Source: AP-15 sp963790875 (lineage in GTDB: Bacteria > Pseudomonadota > Alphaproteobacteria > ATCC43930 > CGMCC-115725). From it: a stretch of 64,000 nucleotides of DNA. The position numbers and the translations under genes were made by a program. The stretch is from contig CAWBQT010000012.1 in assembly GCA_963790875.1 (NCBI GenBank), positions 1 through 64,000 on the forward strand, read 5' to 3'. Shown piece after piece: positions 1 through 9,302 of this stretch; positions within the stretch are counted from its first letter, which is position 1; each line of letters begins with the position of its first letter. The notes beneath the pieces were generated by a model, which was not told the origin of the DNA, did not search any database, and saw only the letters and a list, made by a program, of their open reading frames with translations.

Positions 1-3000
1 CATCGCGCCCATCAGCGCAAGCCAACCGGAAGGCCGCGCGTCAAGAGCCGCCAACCGCGCCTTCGCCGCGCCGGGCGAGGCCATCTCCGCTACAAGCTCC
101 GGCAGCCCCAGACACCACTCCGCCGGCTTCATGACCGGCCGCGCGGCGCCGCAAACCAGCGACAGCAGCGCGACGCAAGCCACGCGGTCGCCGCGCGGGC
201 CCTCCTCGAACACCGGGGGCTTAGGCTTGCGGTCAGTCGTATCGGCCGAGGCAACGCACCATGACCGAACCTCGGCTAGCGACAGCCGGCCGAGCTGGGC
301 AAGAAAAGCCGTTACAGGCTTTGCCTGGGCCGCCGACGCGTCGCCACCTTTGCCGATCACGCGATAAACAGCGGTCCTCGATATTTCGAGCGCCGCCGCC
401 AGGCCATCGAGCCCGCCATGTCGGGCGCCGATCGCGATAGCGGCCATCGCGTTGAACCGATGCGCCCGCCCGAGCTGCGCTGGCAACGCGCGGCAGCAGG
501 CAAGATCATCTTCACCGCTGCCGAGCCCGAGATCGCGGACAATGGCCGCGACGGCCCGCGCCATTATCATGGGCTCTTGCGGCCGGTTGACGCCCGCAAC
601 CCATGCCCGAACCGTCCGCTCCGCCACATCGCTCCGAGCGGCGACATCCGCGGCCTCGACGATCGCCAGCGCCGGCCGGATCACGTCATCCCATGCCTTA
701 TCGCCGAGTTCCGGTCCAGGCTCGGCATCGGGCTCCGGATCGCCCTCGAACATCTCGACGAGGCCGCGATCGAAACCCTCGTCCGGCCCGGCGCCAAAGC
801 CGAAGCGCTCCTTGAGCAGGTAGTAATGCCGGCCGTCGCACATCGGCCGGGAGCGCAGAAGGCCGCGGGTCCATCCGCTCGCCGGCTGCCTATCCGGCCC
901 CAGCATCGCTGGGCTGCCCATCAACAGGAAATGGTCCATCAGGCCGCGCCACCGCTCGAAGTCCCAGCAAAAACCGTCGTCATCGACGACGCCGGGCGCG
1001 AAGTCGGCACCATCCAGAAAACGCCACGGCAGGCTCTCCCAGGCCTCCGGATCGTTGCAGAAGGGTGCCACGATCCGGCGGGTCTCACCCATCTCGCCAT
1101 TCGGCCGCCGCCCGGTCGCCTGTGCGACGAGGTAGCGCATGCCCGGATAGACGAGATCGAGCGCCGCCGGCCCGATCCTTTTACGGTTCCCGTCGAGACC
1201 CTGAAGCTCGAAGGCGTGATCCGGAGCGGAAACTGTCATCTCGCAAACGACCGGCCGCCTCAACCAGACGGGCCGCATCTCCACCTGCCGGGCGGGGCTC
1301 CCCGAGCACGCGGCATCGATCATCCGCCAGGCCGCGGCGGTGAAGCCCTTGCGCAACGGGGGCAGTGGATTGCCGATCAGTGTTTCCATGGCGCTCGCCA
1401 GCCGGCCGCCCGGCGCCCTCAAGCAGTAGCGCTTTGCGGCGAGATAGAGCCCTGCGAGCGGCAGCCGCTTCCCGCTTTCCGGATCGAAATTCTCGTCCGT
1501 TACGCGCAGCGGCGAGCCCGGAAATAAGGTCCGATCGAACGGGTTCTCCGCCTCGAAGGCGGCGACGATCTCGTCAACCTCGGCCCAGGATAGCGCCTTG
1601 ATGCGCTCCGGGCGCATCGTTCCTCGCCAGTCGGCGCCACGCGTCTCAATCATGATCTCGGTGCCATGCTCGGTCGCGACGATATGCCCGCTGTCGGTGT
1701 CCCAGCACGCCATGACGCCGCCGCGATCGGCGACGGCTCGGTGCAACCGCACCAGCCACAGCCGGCCCGACGCGGCGACGAGGCAGCCCAGCGGAACGCA
1801 GGTCATCGGACCGTCCTCTTCCGGCACCTGCACCTTGCGGCGCATCGGATCGGCGGCGCGCAACAAGTTCACCTCTTCCACTCCCGGCTCGCCGCGTTTG
1901 CCGGTCGGAAGGTCGGCTTCGCGCGCCTCGATCAGCATCCCATAGCTGAAGATGTTGCCGATTTTCTTTGCGCCGTTCGCGAACAGCTTGCGCAGCGGCT
2001 CCGGAAAGCCGGCAAAACACCCCTCGCCGCGCTCGATCCGCCCGCTCTGTTCGGCCAGCGCCTGCGGTATCGGAATTCTCGCGGGGTCGATGCGCCGGCC
2101 CAATACCTCGATCTTGCGCAAGCGCCGCGGATCGCGGGCGACGATCTTCCAGCCCTCGACGATCTCCGGGGCCCGGCCGCACAGCACGCGCGCCGCGATG
2201 GCGTCGGCGAGCGTGGCCGGCACCGGCCCGTCGCTCCATCTCGCCGCCATCGCGAGGCTGAAATCCTCGGGTTCCGGATCGCGCTCTTCCAGATTTCGGA
2301 ACGCCGCCTTCACCATCGCCGGCTCGCCGCGCCATCGAATGAGGCAGAACGCGTTGAGATGCGGCCCGATCTCGACCGGGCCGCTCTCGGCCAGCGCCTG
2401 GATTTCCTCGGTCGCTTCGACGAAGTCGAGCCGCCGGCCGGCGAGCAAGTCGCCGATCCCTTGCCGCGTGAACACGGTTGCGTATTGCCGCCGAAAATCT
2501 GTCTCGACCACCGGCGCCCGGCCGCGCAGCCCGATCCCGAACCACCCGCCATGATTGGCCTCGGCGCAAAATCCGACCATCTCGGGCGGCATTGCTTTCG
2601 GCGCCGGCGAATAGCCGGCCGCGGCGGCATATGCGCGGGCGATGCTGCCGGAACCGAAGACCTTGGTTTCGGCAAGCGGCCCGCCGCTCGCGCGGGATAG
2701 GCCGGCGTGGAGCCGGTCGAAACATCCGACCATCGCCTCGGCGAGCGAGACAAGGGCACGGCTGATCTCCCGCATGCCGAAGGGCGAAAAGTCCGCCTCG
2801 TCGAGATCAACGCCCGTGAACGCCGCCACGTCTTCGGCGAAGGTGCGCTTGCCGCCGGTCAGCCCGTTGCCGAACTGTGACAGGTCGAGGAACTCGCCCT
2901 TGGGCTGGCGCCCCTTGCGCTTGAGAGTGCCCAGCGAAACGCCAACCGCTTCGTCGCCGAAGGGTGTCACGATGATGCGATTGTGCCAGCGAGCATCCGG

Positions 3001-3652
3001 ATACGCCACGCCGGTCGCGGGGTCGAAATCTTCGGCCCGCAGCTCGAGACCAGACGTTGCGGCGAAAGTCGGGCGGCGGCTCGCCGCCTGCCATCTTCTT
3101 CTTCACGTTGTGGCGTTTCGCCCGCGCCCAGCGTGCGGCGTGCGCGCCGAAGGTGGCGAGCATGTCGTGACCGACGATCAGCGCCTTGTCGTCACGCGCC
3201 ATCGGATAGAAGACCTTGCGCAGGAACTCGTCGAGCGCCATCGGCCCGACCACCTTCGTTACCATCTCGTCGCGCCATACCGCTTCTGCCGTTCGACCTG
3301 CGCGAGGCATGGTGTTCGCCGAGATGAAGCCCGAGAGCGCCGCGATCTGGTCCGGTGAAGTGGCCGGCCCGTAGAACCAGATTTCCCGGTTGGTTTCCCA
3401 ATCGGCGCCGTGGATATAACCGGATCGCGCGACGCCAAGCGTTGCCGCGGGAATACCCTCGCCGACCTTGACGACCCGCAGCGCCAGGAACCTGTCGGGC
3501 CGCCAGCTGGGCTTTCGGCGCCGTGTCCGCTTCGATTGGCGCTCCGGATCGCGGACGCACCATACCCGCGTTGCGAAGGGCAAAACCTCGGCCGCGGGCG
3601 CCGCAGCAGCCCCGGCCTGCGCCGGGGCAGGCTTGCCACGGTGGCCGCTCAT
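1..3652 (-). CDS. Family B DNA polymerase (DNA_pol_B_2-like), 3' end outside window, one frame break
   Basis: Read on the minus strand from ATG at 3652, this is a DNA polymerase of at least 1,217 codons that leaves the window at base 1 with no stop. The three palm motifs are visible. Motif A is VVETDFRRQYATVF (Asp codon 2497-2499, about residue 384), preceded by a YxGG-like NHGGWFG. Motif B is KKIGNIFSYG (from 1968). Motif C is WDTDS (1693-1701, about residue 650). The N-terminal part resembles a 3'-5' exonuclease domain (VGHDMLATFG; FLDLSQFGNGL). After the palm lie over 500 residues with two HTH-like stretches (ADVAARSDVAERTVRAWVAG and GLAAALEISRTAVYRVIG). The reading frame changes near 3055, by one surplus base or two missing ones. 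The ATG overlaps the stop of the HNH-like gene (ATGA). It would replicate the element that also carries Cas1. The polymerase call is firm; the role is inferred. Confidence 0.8.
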
Positions 3653-4129
3653 TTTGCGCCGCCGGGCTCCGGCGGGCTCCAGGGTGGTATTCCAAGTTTC
3701 TCGGCCCAATTCTTGCTGAACCGCTTCACGAGCGCCGCGGCGAGGCACAGGAGCCAATGAACTGCGCTCTTGGCGCATTTGGCGAACAACGACAGAAGCT
3801 CGACAACCCATGCCGGCAATCCGGCCCGTCGGCCGCTGTTGGCGCCCGCCTGCGCGGCCTCGCCGATGGTCGAGAACGCCGCAGCGATCCGGTTCACGGG
3901 ATCGTCGCCGGGATGCTTCAGCGCTTCGCAGCGTTCGCCCCAAAGCTTGCTTACGTCGCGGTGGATGTTGCCCGGTATCGGCACCGTGCCGACCATCTCC
4001 GGAAAGCTTGCCTTATTCCACGGATGATGCCGCTCGGTCTTGCGGCCGGTGGCGCACTCGTAACAAAGCCCGCTGTTGCTGCGGGGACGGCACCGGGCCG
4101 CCGCAGCGAGGGCATCGGCGGCCCGTCAT
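3649..4129 (-). CDS. HNH-like zinc-binding protein, one frame break
   Basis: A small minus-strand gene between the HTH gene and the polymerase, overlapping both by ATGA. It starts at 4129 with MTGRRCPRCGGPVP. After a frame change near 4085 it continues as GLCYECATGRKTERHHPWNK, then VPIPGNIHRDV. The CPRC...CYEC pairs look like a zinc knuckle. The HH...N...H spacing resembles an HNH nuclease (paired His, Asn about 20 residues on, then His). The last 60 residues are hydrophobic and basic (VVELLSLFAKCAKSAVHWLL). If the HNH reading is right, it would nick or cut DNA; HNH genes are known passengers of casposons and phages. The nuclease call is inference from motif spacing only. A plain zinc-ribbon DNA-binding protein is the alternative. 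Confidence 0.5.
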
Positions 4130-4676
4130 GACGTCGCCCTCCGGAGCCGGGCGCTTCGGGGTCGCCCCGGCCGCCCTCGCGTGCGCCGGTTGTGCGCCGG
4201 CCGGTTGCCGCGCTGATAGGGCTCGACGTTGCGATGGGGCCCGCCGATGCCCGCGTTCGACAATTCCTGCAGCGTGCGCGGATCGGTCTCCGACGCGCAC
4301 CGGACCGTCCGGGGTCATGATCACGTCCCGGCCGCGCATCGCGTCCCGTACGATATTCCAGTTGCCGCTTTCTCGGGCGCGCCGATCAGCGTTGTAGTAC
4401 GCCATCAAGGCCGATCGATCGCGTCGAGTTTTAGGCTCGACGTGCGCGAAACCGCCGCCGGCGACGGGAACCGTGGGCCGCTCCCGCGTCTCGAAATGCT
4501 GCAATGCGGCGACGGCCTTGTCCTCGCGCAAGCCGCGCCGGCCCCGTCACGTCGCGGATTGTGGCCTCGGCAAGGCCGAACTCCTCGGCGAGGATACGAG
4601 TGGAACGGCCGCGCGAGCGCTCACTGGCAATTGTCGCGACGAGGCTATCGAGTGCGGGCGATGAGTGACGCGCCAT
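4126..4676 (-). CDS. Helix-turn-helix DNA-binding protein, two frame breaks
   Basis: First gene of the polymerase operon. From ATG 4676 it reads MARHSSPALDSLVATIASER, then an HTH-like stretch (RSTRILAEEFGLAEATIRDV, residues about 25-45). The frame changes near 4525 into REDKAVAALQHFETRERPTV and a long polar region. It changes again near 4285 into TDPRTLQELSNAGIGGPHRN, with a basic tail (RRTRGRPGRPRSARLRR) ending at 4126. The stop overlaps the next ATG. Length would be about 180 residues. The HTH suggests a regulator or a replication accessory protein of the element. No family is recognised beyond the HTH. The two indels may be assembly errors, because all three segments keep coding character. 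Confidence 0.5.
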
Positions 4677-4790
4677 TCGATCAGCCCCGTCGAAGCGGCT
4701 GGGGGCGCGCCGCAGCGTTGCGACGCAGCGGCCGAGCCGCAGGGTCGCGGTGAAGCGGGCGGATCAGCGAGATGGCCGGCGCGAAATGCT

Positions 4791-5831
4791 CTACGTCGGT
4801 CGGTCGGTCGCCAGAGAGAGAAACGCAGCGGCAGCGTTTGAGACAAACCATGTACCGTTCGGCGGCCGGGCATCGACCACAAAACGCGAGAGCCAGCACA
4901 TGTGCGGCCATTCGAGCCCGATCCAGGCGACGGGTCGCCGCATCTCGACGAAGGCCGCGATCTCGCTTGCGATCGGGTCCGGGATGCCGTGACCGCAAAA
5001 GGGCTGCTTACGCGCCGGAACCTGCCCTGGAAAGTCGGGACCGGAGATGGCGGCCGTGACGGCGATCAAGCCGCCATAACGCGTGCGCTCGGTTGGAAAT
5101 CGGCGCTCCCAATCGGCGATGTCTTCATAAAGGCCGCGGGCGAGGACGATCTTGGCGCCCGCCATCTCGCGGCGCAGCTCGCCAACAGCGGCGTTGAGAA
5201 CCGGCCGCCGCAGGTCGAATTGCGCGGTGACGTAGATCGGCGAGCCGCTGGCCCGCTCGGCAAAATCCGCGCGGCTGCCGGGCAGGATGAAGCGGGCCGG
5301 GGTCATTGCGGCGCCCATCAGAGGGACGCAATTTTCAGGCCGGCAACGCGCGGCCTGACCGTCCCGGAAAAGCCGGGCGTAACAATCGAGATCGCGCATG
5401 GGCGAATAATCGACGACGACAAATCTGTCGTGCGCCACCGGCTTTGGCCGTCGGTAGGCAAGCCACAGCGCCGGCCGAGGGTTCGGCTCGCTGATGAAAG
5501 AAAGCAATTCCTTGGTCATGCCAAGGCCGATCACCGCCTCGGCGGTGAAGGTCAGCAAGATGATTCCACCATAACTGCCTTGCTCCGCCGGCCACCGCGC
5601 AAGCCAATTTCGAGCGCCGGAGTAAAGGCCGCGGGCGAACACAAATTCAGTTTCGGGATGCGCCCGCCGCAAATCGGCTTCGATGGTGGCCGCCGCGAGG
5701 AGCCCATAATCGACAACTTGCGAGGCGACATAAATTCGCCGGGAACCCGCGCTACGAAGAAACTCCGGCGGGATCAAAGCGACACGTCGAGCTTGCGGCG
5801 CATTGGCCGTTTTGCTAAGTATCGGCTGCAC
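4791..5831 (-). CDS. Protein of unknown function with two tandem repeats
   Basis: A 346-residue protein. The start is GTG 5831, chosen because AGGAG lies nine bases upstream; a TTG at 5840 sits too close to it. The two halves are homologous. Each begins with a strand-like IYV(A/T)xQ, then about 30 residues on has FARGLY or LARGLY, a Trp, RWPAEQGSYGG or RFPTERTRYGG, a hydrophobic strand (IILLTF or LIAVTA), a conserved G, and ends PALWLAYRR or PVAWIGLEW followed by RFVVVDY or RFVVDA. The layout suggests two Rossmann-like alpha/beta units, loosely like nucleotide-modifying folds, but I do not recognise the family. There is no signal peptide or membrane segment. It lies between the polymerase operon and the HTH genes of the Cas1 island and is probably part of it. 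Confidence 0.7.
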   Translation of the reverse strand: MQPILSKTANAPQARRVALIPPEFLRSAGSRRIYVASQVVDYGLLAAATIEADLRRAHPETEFVFARGLYSGARNWLARWPAEQGSYGGIILLTFTAEAVIGLGMTKELLSFISEPNPRPALWLAYRRPKPVAHDRFVVVDYSPMRDLDCYARLFRDGQAARCRPENCVPLMGAAMTPARFILPGSRADFAERASGSPIYVTAQFDLRRPVLNAAVGELRREMAGAKIVLARGLYEDIADWERRFPTERTRYGGLIAVTAAISGPDFPGQVPARKQPFCGHGIPDPIASEIAAFVEMRRPVAWIGLEWPHMCWLSRFVVDARPPNGTWFVSNAAAAFLSLATDRPT

Positions 5832-5929
5832 TGTGTTCAACTCCTATTGGACGAGACCGGCAGCGGTGGCACGCTGCCGATCTCAATTTTTCTGCTACAA
5901 AGGCGGTGGTCCGCCGCGGAGACGCGCCA

Positions 5930-6442
5930 TCACGCCGCCTCCCGTGGGCGGCTAGCCGCCTCCGAGGCTGCGACTTCGCGCGGCCGAGGCTCACCGCCGC
6001 CGAGATGTCGGTCGAACGCCTCTTGTGCGACCGCGGCGAGGCGGGCGAAGAACGGATCTTCCGGAGCTGCCGCAGCGAGGGCTGCGGTCAATCGGCGCGT
6101 CAGGTCGAGACCTTGTGCCTCCCGGCAAAGGACGAAGGGCCGCCCTGTAGTCGGATCAAGGCTGCATCCACAAGGCCACGACGGTGGATTGACAAGCAGC
6201 GCCTCGCGTTTCCGAAGCGAACGTTCGGATGTCTTCAGCACCACGCGAATCGGTTCTTCAGCGGCCAGCCGAGGACCGTTGCGAAGGACGCGCCAGCGGT
6301 AAAACAGCAATGCGCCGCTCTCGCTCCGGGCGCAGGCGGGTAAGCGCAGATCGGCCGCCCACTGCGCGACATGCGATGTCGTCACCCCAAGCTCGCTGGC
6401 AACTTCTGCGTCTGTGACGACCCGCGGTAAGCCAGAATCCAT
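5930..6442 (-). CDS. Small HTH (MerR/excisionase-like) protein
   Basis: Starts at ATG 6442 (MDSGLPRVV), with GAGG eight bases upstream; longer starts at 6475 and 6499 lack a good ribosome site. Residues 8-45 form an HTH of the MerR/excisionase kind (VTDAEVASELGVTTSHVAQW, then LRLPACARSESGALLFYRW, with a wing-like turn). The middle has CGCSLDPTTGRPFVLC, a possible metal or structural cysteine pair, and the tail is Ala/Arg-rich. It is divergent from the MerR-like gene at 6571 and shares the short control region with it. Likely a regulator or directionality factor of the island; that role is inferred from size and position. Confidence 0.6.
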   Translation of the reverse strand: MDSGLPRVVTDAEVASELGVTTSHVAQWAADLRLPACARSESGALLFYRWRVLRNGPRLAAEEPIRVVLKTSERSLRKREALLVNPPSWPCGCSLDPTTGRPFVLCREAQGLDLTRRLTAALAAAAPEDPFFARLAAVAQEAFDRHLGGGEPRPREVAASEAASRPREAA

Positions 6443-6554
6443 ATCTTGCGCCTCATCTTTACGTCGGCGCTCCATATTGGCTGGCTTACCGAAAAGCAAC
6501 CTTCACGTTTGCAGATTTCGGGTATAGGTGTAAGCTAGGGCGGATTTCCTTACC
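6426..6554. promoter_or_regulatory. Divergent control region with repeated GGTAAG half-sites
   Basis: Between and just inside the two divergent HTH genes are four copies of one short motif in alternating orientation: GGTAAGCC at 6426-6433, its complement GGCTTACC at 6483-6490, GTAAGC at 6530-6535 and CTTACC at 6549-6554. The first lies inside the minus-strand gene. The spacing suggests an operator bound by one of the HTH proteins. No convincing sigma-70 boxes were found. Inference from the repeats only. Confidence 0.3.
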
Positions 6555-6570
6555 CGGTGGTTTTCAGCCC

Positions 6571-7536
6571 GTGGCGGACTCAAATCGCATCCCAGCGGAC
6601 TGGGTTTCTGAGAAGGACGTGCGCAAGGCAACCGAGGTTTCGCACGTGCAACTACTGAAGTGGCGGCGCTATGGTTTGCTGCCGACGACCCCAAAAATAC
6701 GGCGGCTCGGACGGGGCCACGGGACGGAGACGTTTCATCCGCCGGACATTATTCCGCTGGTGCAGCGCATTAACGAACTGCGAAAGCAAAGCCGGAGCAT
6801 GGAGATTTGGCTATGGACCCTTTGGCTCGAAGGGTTCCGTATCGACATCGCAGCGTGGTGCAAGCGCCGATTAGGAGAAATCTACGCTCCTCTCGCCGAC
6901 TTCGATCAAAAGAGCCTGGAGGTTTTGGCCACACGAAAGCCGGGCCGCTCCGACCCAAGGCGCGCGATCTACGGGCTGCTAAACGTAACGCTTTGGTATA
7001 CCTTGATGAAATGGGTCGCCGCCATTCTCGCCAAGCAAGTTCCAATTCCGAGCATCTATGATGATAGGTCGCCAGTTCGGGTGGCGCTTGACGTAGTCGG
7101 ACATCTTACCGCGGCCGTCCCCGACAGAAAGTCATTGCGCGATCTCGTTCCTGAGCCCGACCCTGAGTTTTCGGTCGAAGGGTGGTCGCCGGATGCGGTT
7201 CTTGCGGGTTCGAGGGGCGATGAGATCGAACAGGCTCGCGATGATTGGCGCCATCTCGCGCGAATTTTTGCAATCCTTGAACGTGTCGAATTGATTTGCC
7301 TGAGCGGGAACCGACAAGCCCTCAAGGCCGCCTATGGTGCTGCCGTGCCCCCGCTGATCGCATGGCCCCTGGCGATGTGGCGCGATTTCAATGCACGAGC
7401 AGTCGTCTTTTCGGGGTTTATCGCCATTCGTCGCGTGCCAGGGTATGGGGAACGGATCGACGATTTTCTGCCGGCGATGGAACGGGAATTTGCCAATGTC
7501 CTGCAGCAGGCCGGTGGAGGAGGGGCCGCCCCATGA
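6571..7536 (+). CDS. MerR-type HTH protein with large unknown C-terminal domain
   Basis: A 321-residue protein starting at GTG 6571 (MADSNRIPADWVSEKDVRKA). The first 70 residues are a MerR-like winged HTH: VSEKDVRKATEVSHVQLLKW, then RRYGLLPTTP, a basic RRLGRGHG turn, and FHPPDIIPLVQRINELRK. The rest is mainly helical with several hydrophobic stretches (LLNVTLWYTLMKWVAAIL; LIAWPLAMWRDFNARAVVF), which may be an effector domain rather than true membrane spans. It is divergent from the small HTH gene and stands 45 bases upstream of cas1 on the same strand, so it is probably co-transcribed with cas1. No ligand can be predicted. Confidence 0.65.
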   Translation: MADSNRIPADWVSEKDVRKATEVSHVQLLKWRRYGLLPTTPKIRRLGRGHGTETFHPPDIIPLVQRINELRKQSRSMEIWLWTLWLEGFRIDIAAWCKRRLGEIYAPLADFDQKSLEVLATRKPGRSDPRRAIYGLLNVTLWYTLMKWVAAILAKQVPIPSIYDDRSPVRVALDVVGHLTAAVPDRKSLRDLVPEPDPEFSVEGWSPDAVLAGSRGDEIEQARDDWRHLARIFAILERVELICLSGNRQALKAAYGAAVPPLIAWPLAMWRDFNARAVVFSGFIAIRRVPGYGERIDDFLPAMEREFANVLQQAGGGGAAP

Positions 7537-7581
7537 TCAGCTCGCGGTGTGTCCGTGGTGCCTTGTCGGGGTAACGCGATC

Positions 7582-9302
7582 ATGGACATGGACGATACCC
7601 TCTTCGGCCGCGTCCGTCATGGCGTCCTGACGCTCTCCGGCGACGCGCCATCGATCAAGGTTGAGAACGGGATGCTGATCGTGCGCGACGGTCCGCACGT
7701 CCTGCCGCCCGATTGGCAAGGCCCGGCGCCGCCGGTCGAGACCCGCATGGAGACGTTGCGGCTGCCGCGGGCCGGCTGCCCCGTAAAGCATATCGTTGCG
7801 ACAAGGCCAGATGGCTTCTTCACGCTGTCCGCCGCGGAATGGCTCCGCGAGGTCGGGGTTTCCTTCGCGCAGCTTGATTGGCACGGCAACGTCGTCTTCA
7901 CGATCGCGCCGCCCGGTCCCGATCGACCGGCAATGCGCCGGGCGCAGGCGCTGGCGGCGGGCTCGGAGAACCGGGCTCGCGATCATGCGCGAGATCCTGC
8001 GCCATAAACTTGCCGGCGAGGCCGCGGTGGCGCGTCTCCTCGGCGGCGAAGACACGGCGGCCTTGATCGACCGGCTTACCGAGGAGATGGCCGAGGCGGC
8101 GACCGGCATTCATGCCCTGGCGCTCGAAGCTGCAGCGGCATCAGCGTACTGGTTTCTTTGGGCGGACCTGCGGATGAACTTCGCGCGGCGGGATCGCGTG
8201 CCGGATCATTGGTGCGTGTTCGGATCGCGGCGACCGTCTCGGGCTGACCCGGAGAGCCGCTCGGGAATGTCGCGCTCGAACCGGCCGCGCAACGCGCCAA
8301 GCGCCCCGGTAGCTCTCATTAACTATTTGTTCGGATTAGCGGCTTCGCAAATGACGATCGCCGTTGCAGAGGTCGGGCTCGATCCGGGCATCGGCATTTT
8401 CCATGCCGACCAGGATGGCCGCGCGTCGCTTGCCTATGACGCAATAGAGCCGTTGCGGCCCTATATCGAGGCTTGGCTCTTGTGCTGCCTCGCCGAGGTC
8501 CGTTTCGCCAAGCGGGACTTCTATGAAGACGGCGACGGCACGATTCGCATTACACGCCCGCTCACAAGCTGGCTTGCGCTTTCGGCGCCGTTGTGGCGGG
8601 CCCGCGCCGAGGTCGTCGCGCGCTGGCTCGCCGACAGCTTCGCCGGTTTTGCTCGCCTTGGCGACCGAGGCGGCTTCGGCGATGAAATGATGCAGGCTGC
8701 GGGAACGGGGGCGACGACGTTGCCTGTGCGAACCGCGCAAAAGGCCGTAAAGACGCGGGTGGCCCGCCATGCACTCCGGCCCCTTCCGGAACCGTTGCCG
8801 AGCCTCCCGGCCCCCGGTCGCACGTACAAACCCGCCCTGGCGCATGAGGTCCTGCCGCGGGTCTGCCACGAATGCGGGCGAGCGTTGGTGCCGTCGAAGA
8901 GCCAACCCCATACCGCCTCGCGGCGGAAGTTCTGTTCGGGGTCGTGCGCCGCAGTCTACCGGGCCGAAGATGCGGCGGCTGGTGCCGCTCGAAGAACGAA
9001 GCACGGAGATCGCGGCGATCCGCGCGATAGAGGCGGCCCGCTCCGACAAGCTGCGGCGGCATGCCGAGGAGCGGAGCGCATGGGATGGCGACCGCAAGAG
9101 CGACGAAGCGGCGTTGCGCCGGTGGTACATCGCCGAGGTCGTGCCGCGGCTCGGCGCAGTCGCGCGGACCGAGATTGCCAAGACAATCGGGGTGTCTCGG
9201 GTTTATGCGAGGGATCTTGCCCGCGGGAAGGTGCCGCACCCGCGGCATTTCGCGGCGCTGGCGGTGCTTGCAGGGGTCGAGGTGCCCCCATTTCAGGAAT
9301 AG
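7582..9302 (+). CDS. Solo Cas1 integrase-like protein with zinc knuckle and C-terminal HTH, two frame breaks
   Basis: A Cas1-family protein with no Cas2 or CRISPR array beside it. The N-terminal beta domain reads ENGMLIVRDGPHVLPPDW, then FFTLSAAEWLREVGVSFAQLD and PGPDRPAMRRAQALA. The frame changes near 7970 into TGLAIMREILRHKLAGEAAV. The catalytic triad is present: Glu in ALALEAAAASAYW (codon 8126-8128), His in GIGIFHADQ (8402-8404), Asp in LAYDAIEPLRP (8438-8440). The Glu-His gap is about 25 residues longer than usual. After the core come CHECGR...KFCSGSC (zinc knuckle), a second frame change near 8970-9000, and an HTH (EIAKTIGVSRVYARDLARGK) followed by VPHPRHF. This tail matches the known solo Cas1 type of alphaproteobacteria and actinobacteria; casposases also carry a C-terminal HTH. 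Start ATG 7582; GTG-like starts upstream are possible. Function: DNA integration, inferred. Confidence 0.8.

Noticed and set aside
418..1527. Long plus-strand ORF of 369 codons
   Set aside because: It is antisense to the open minus-strand polymerase frame, which has recognisable motifs; the plus frame has no family content.
1666..2700. Plus-strand ORF of 344 codons and minus ORF 1646-2725
   Set aside because: Both are shadows of the polymerase frame carrying motifs A, B and C.
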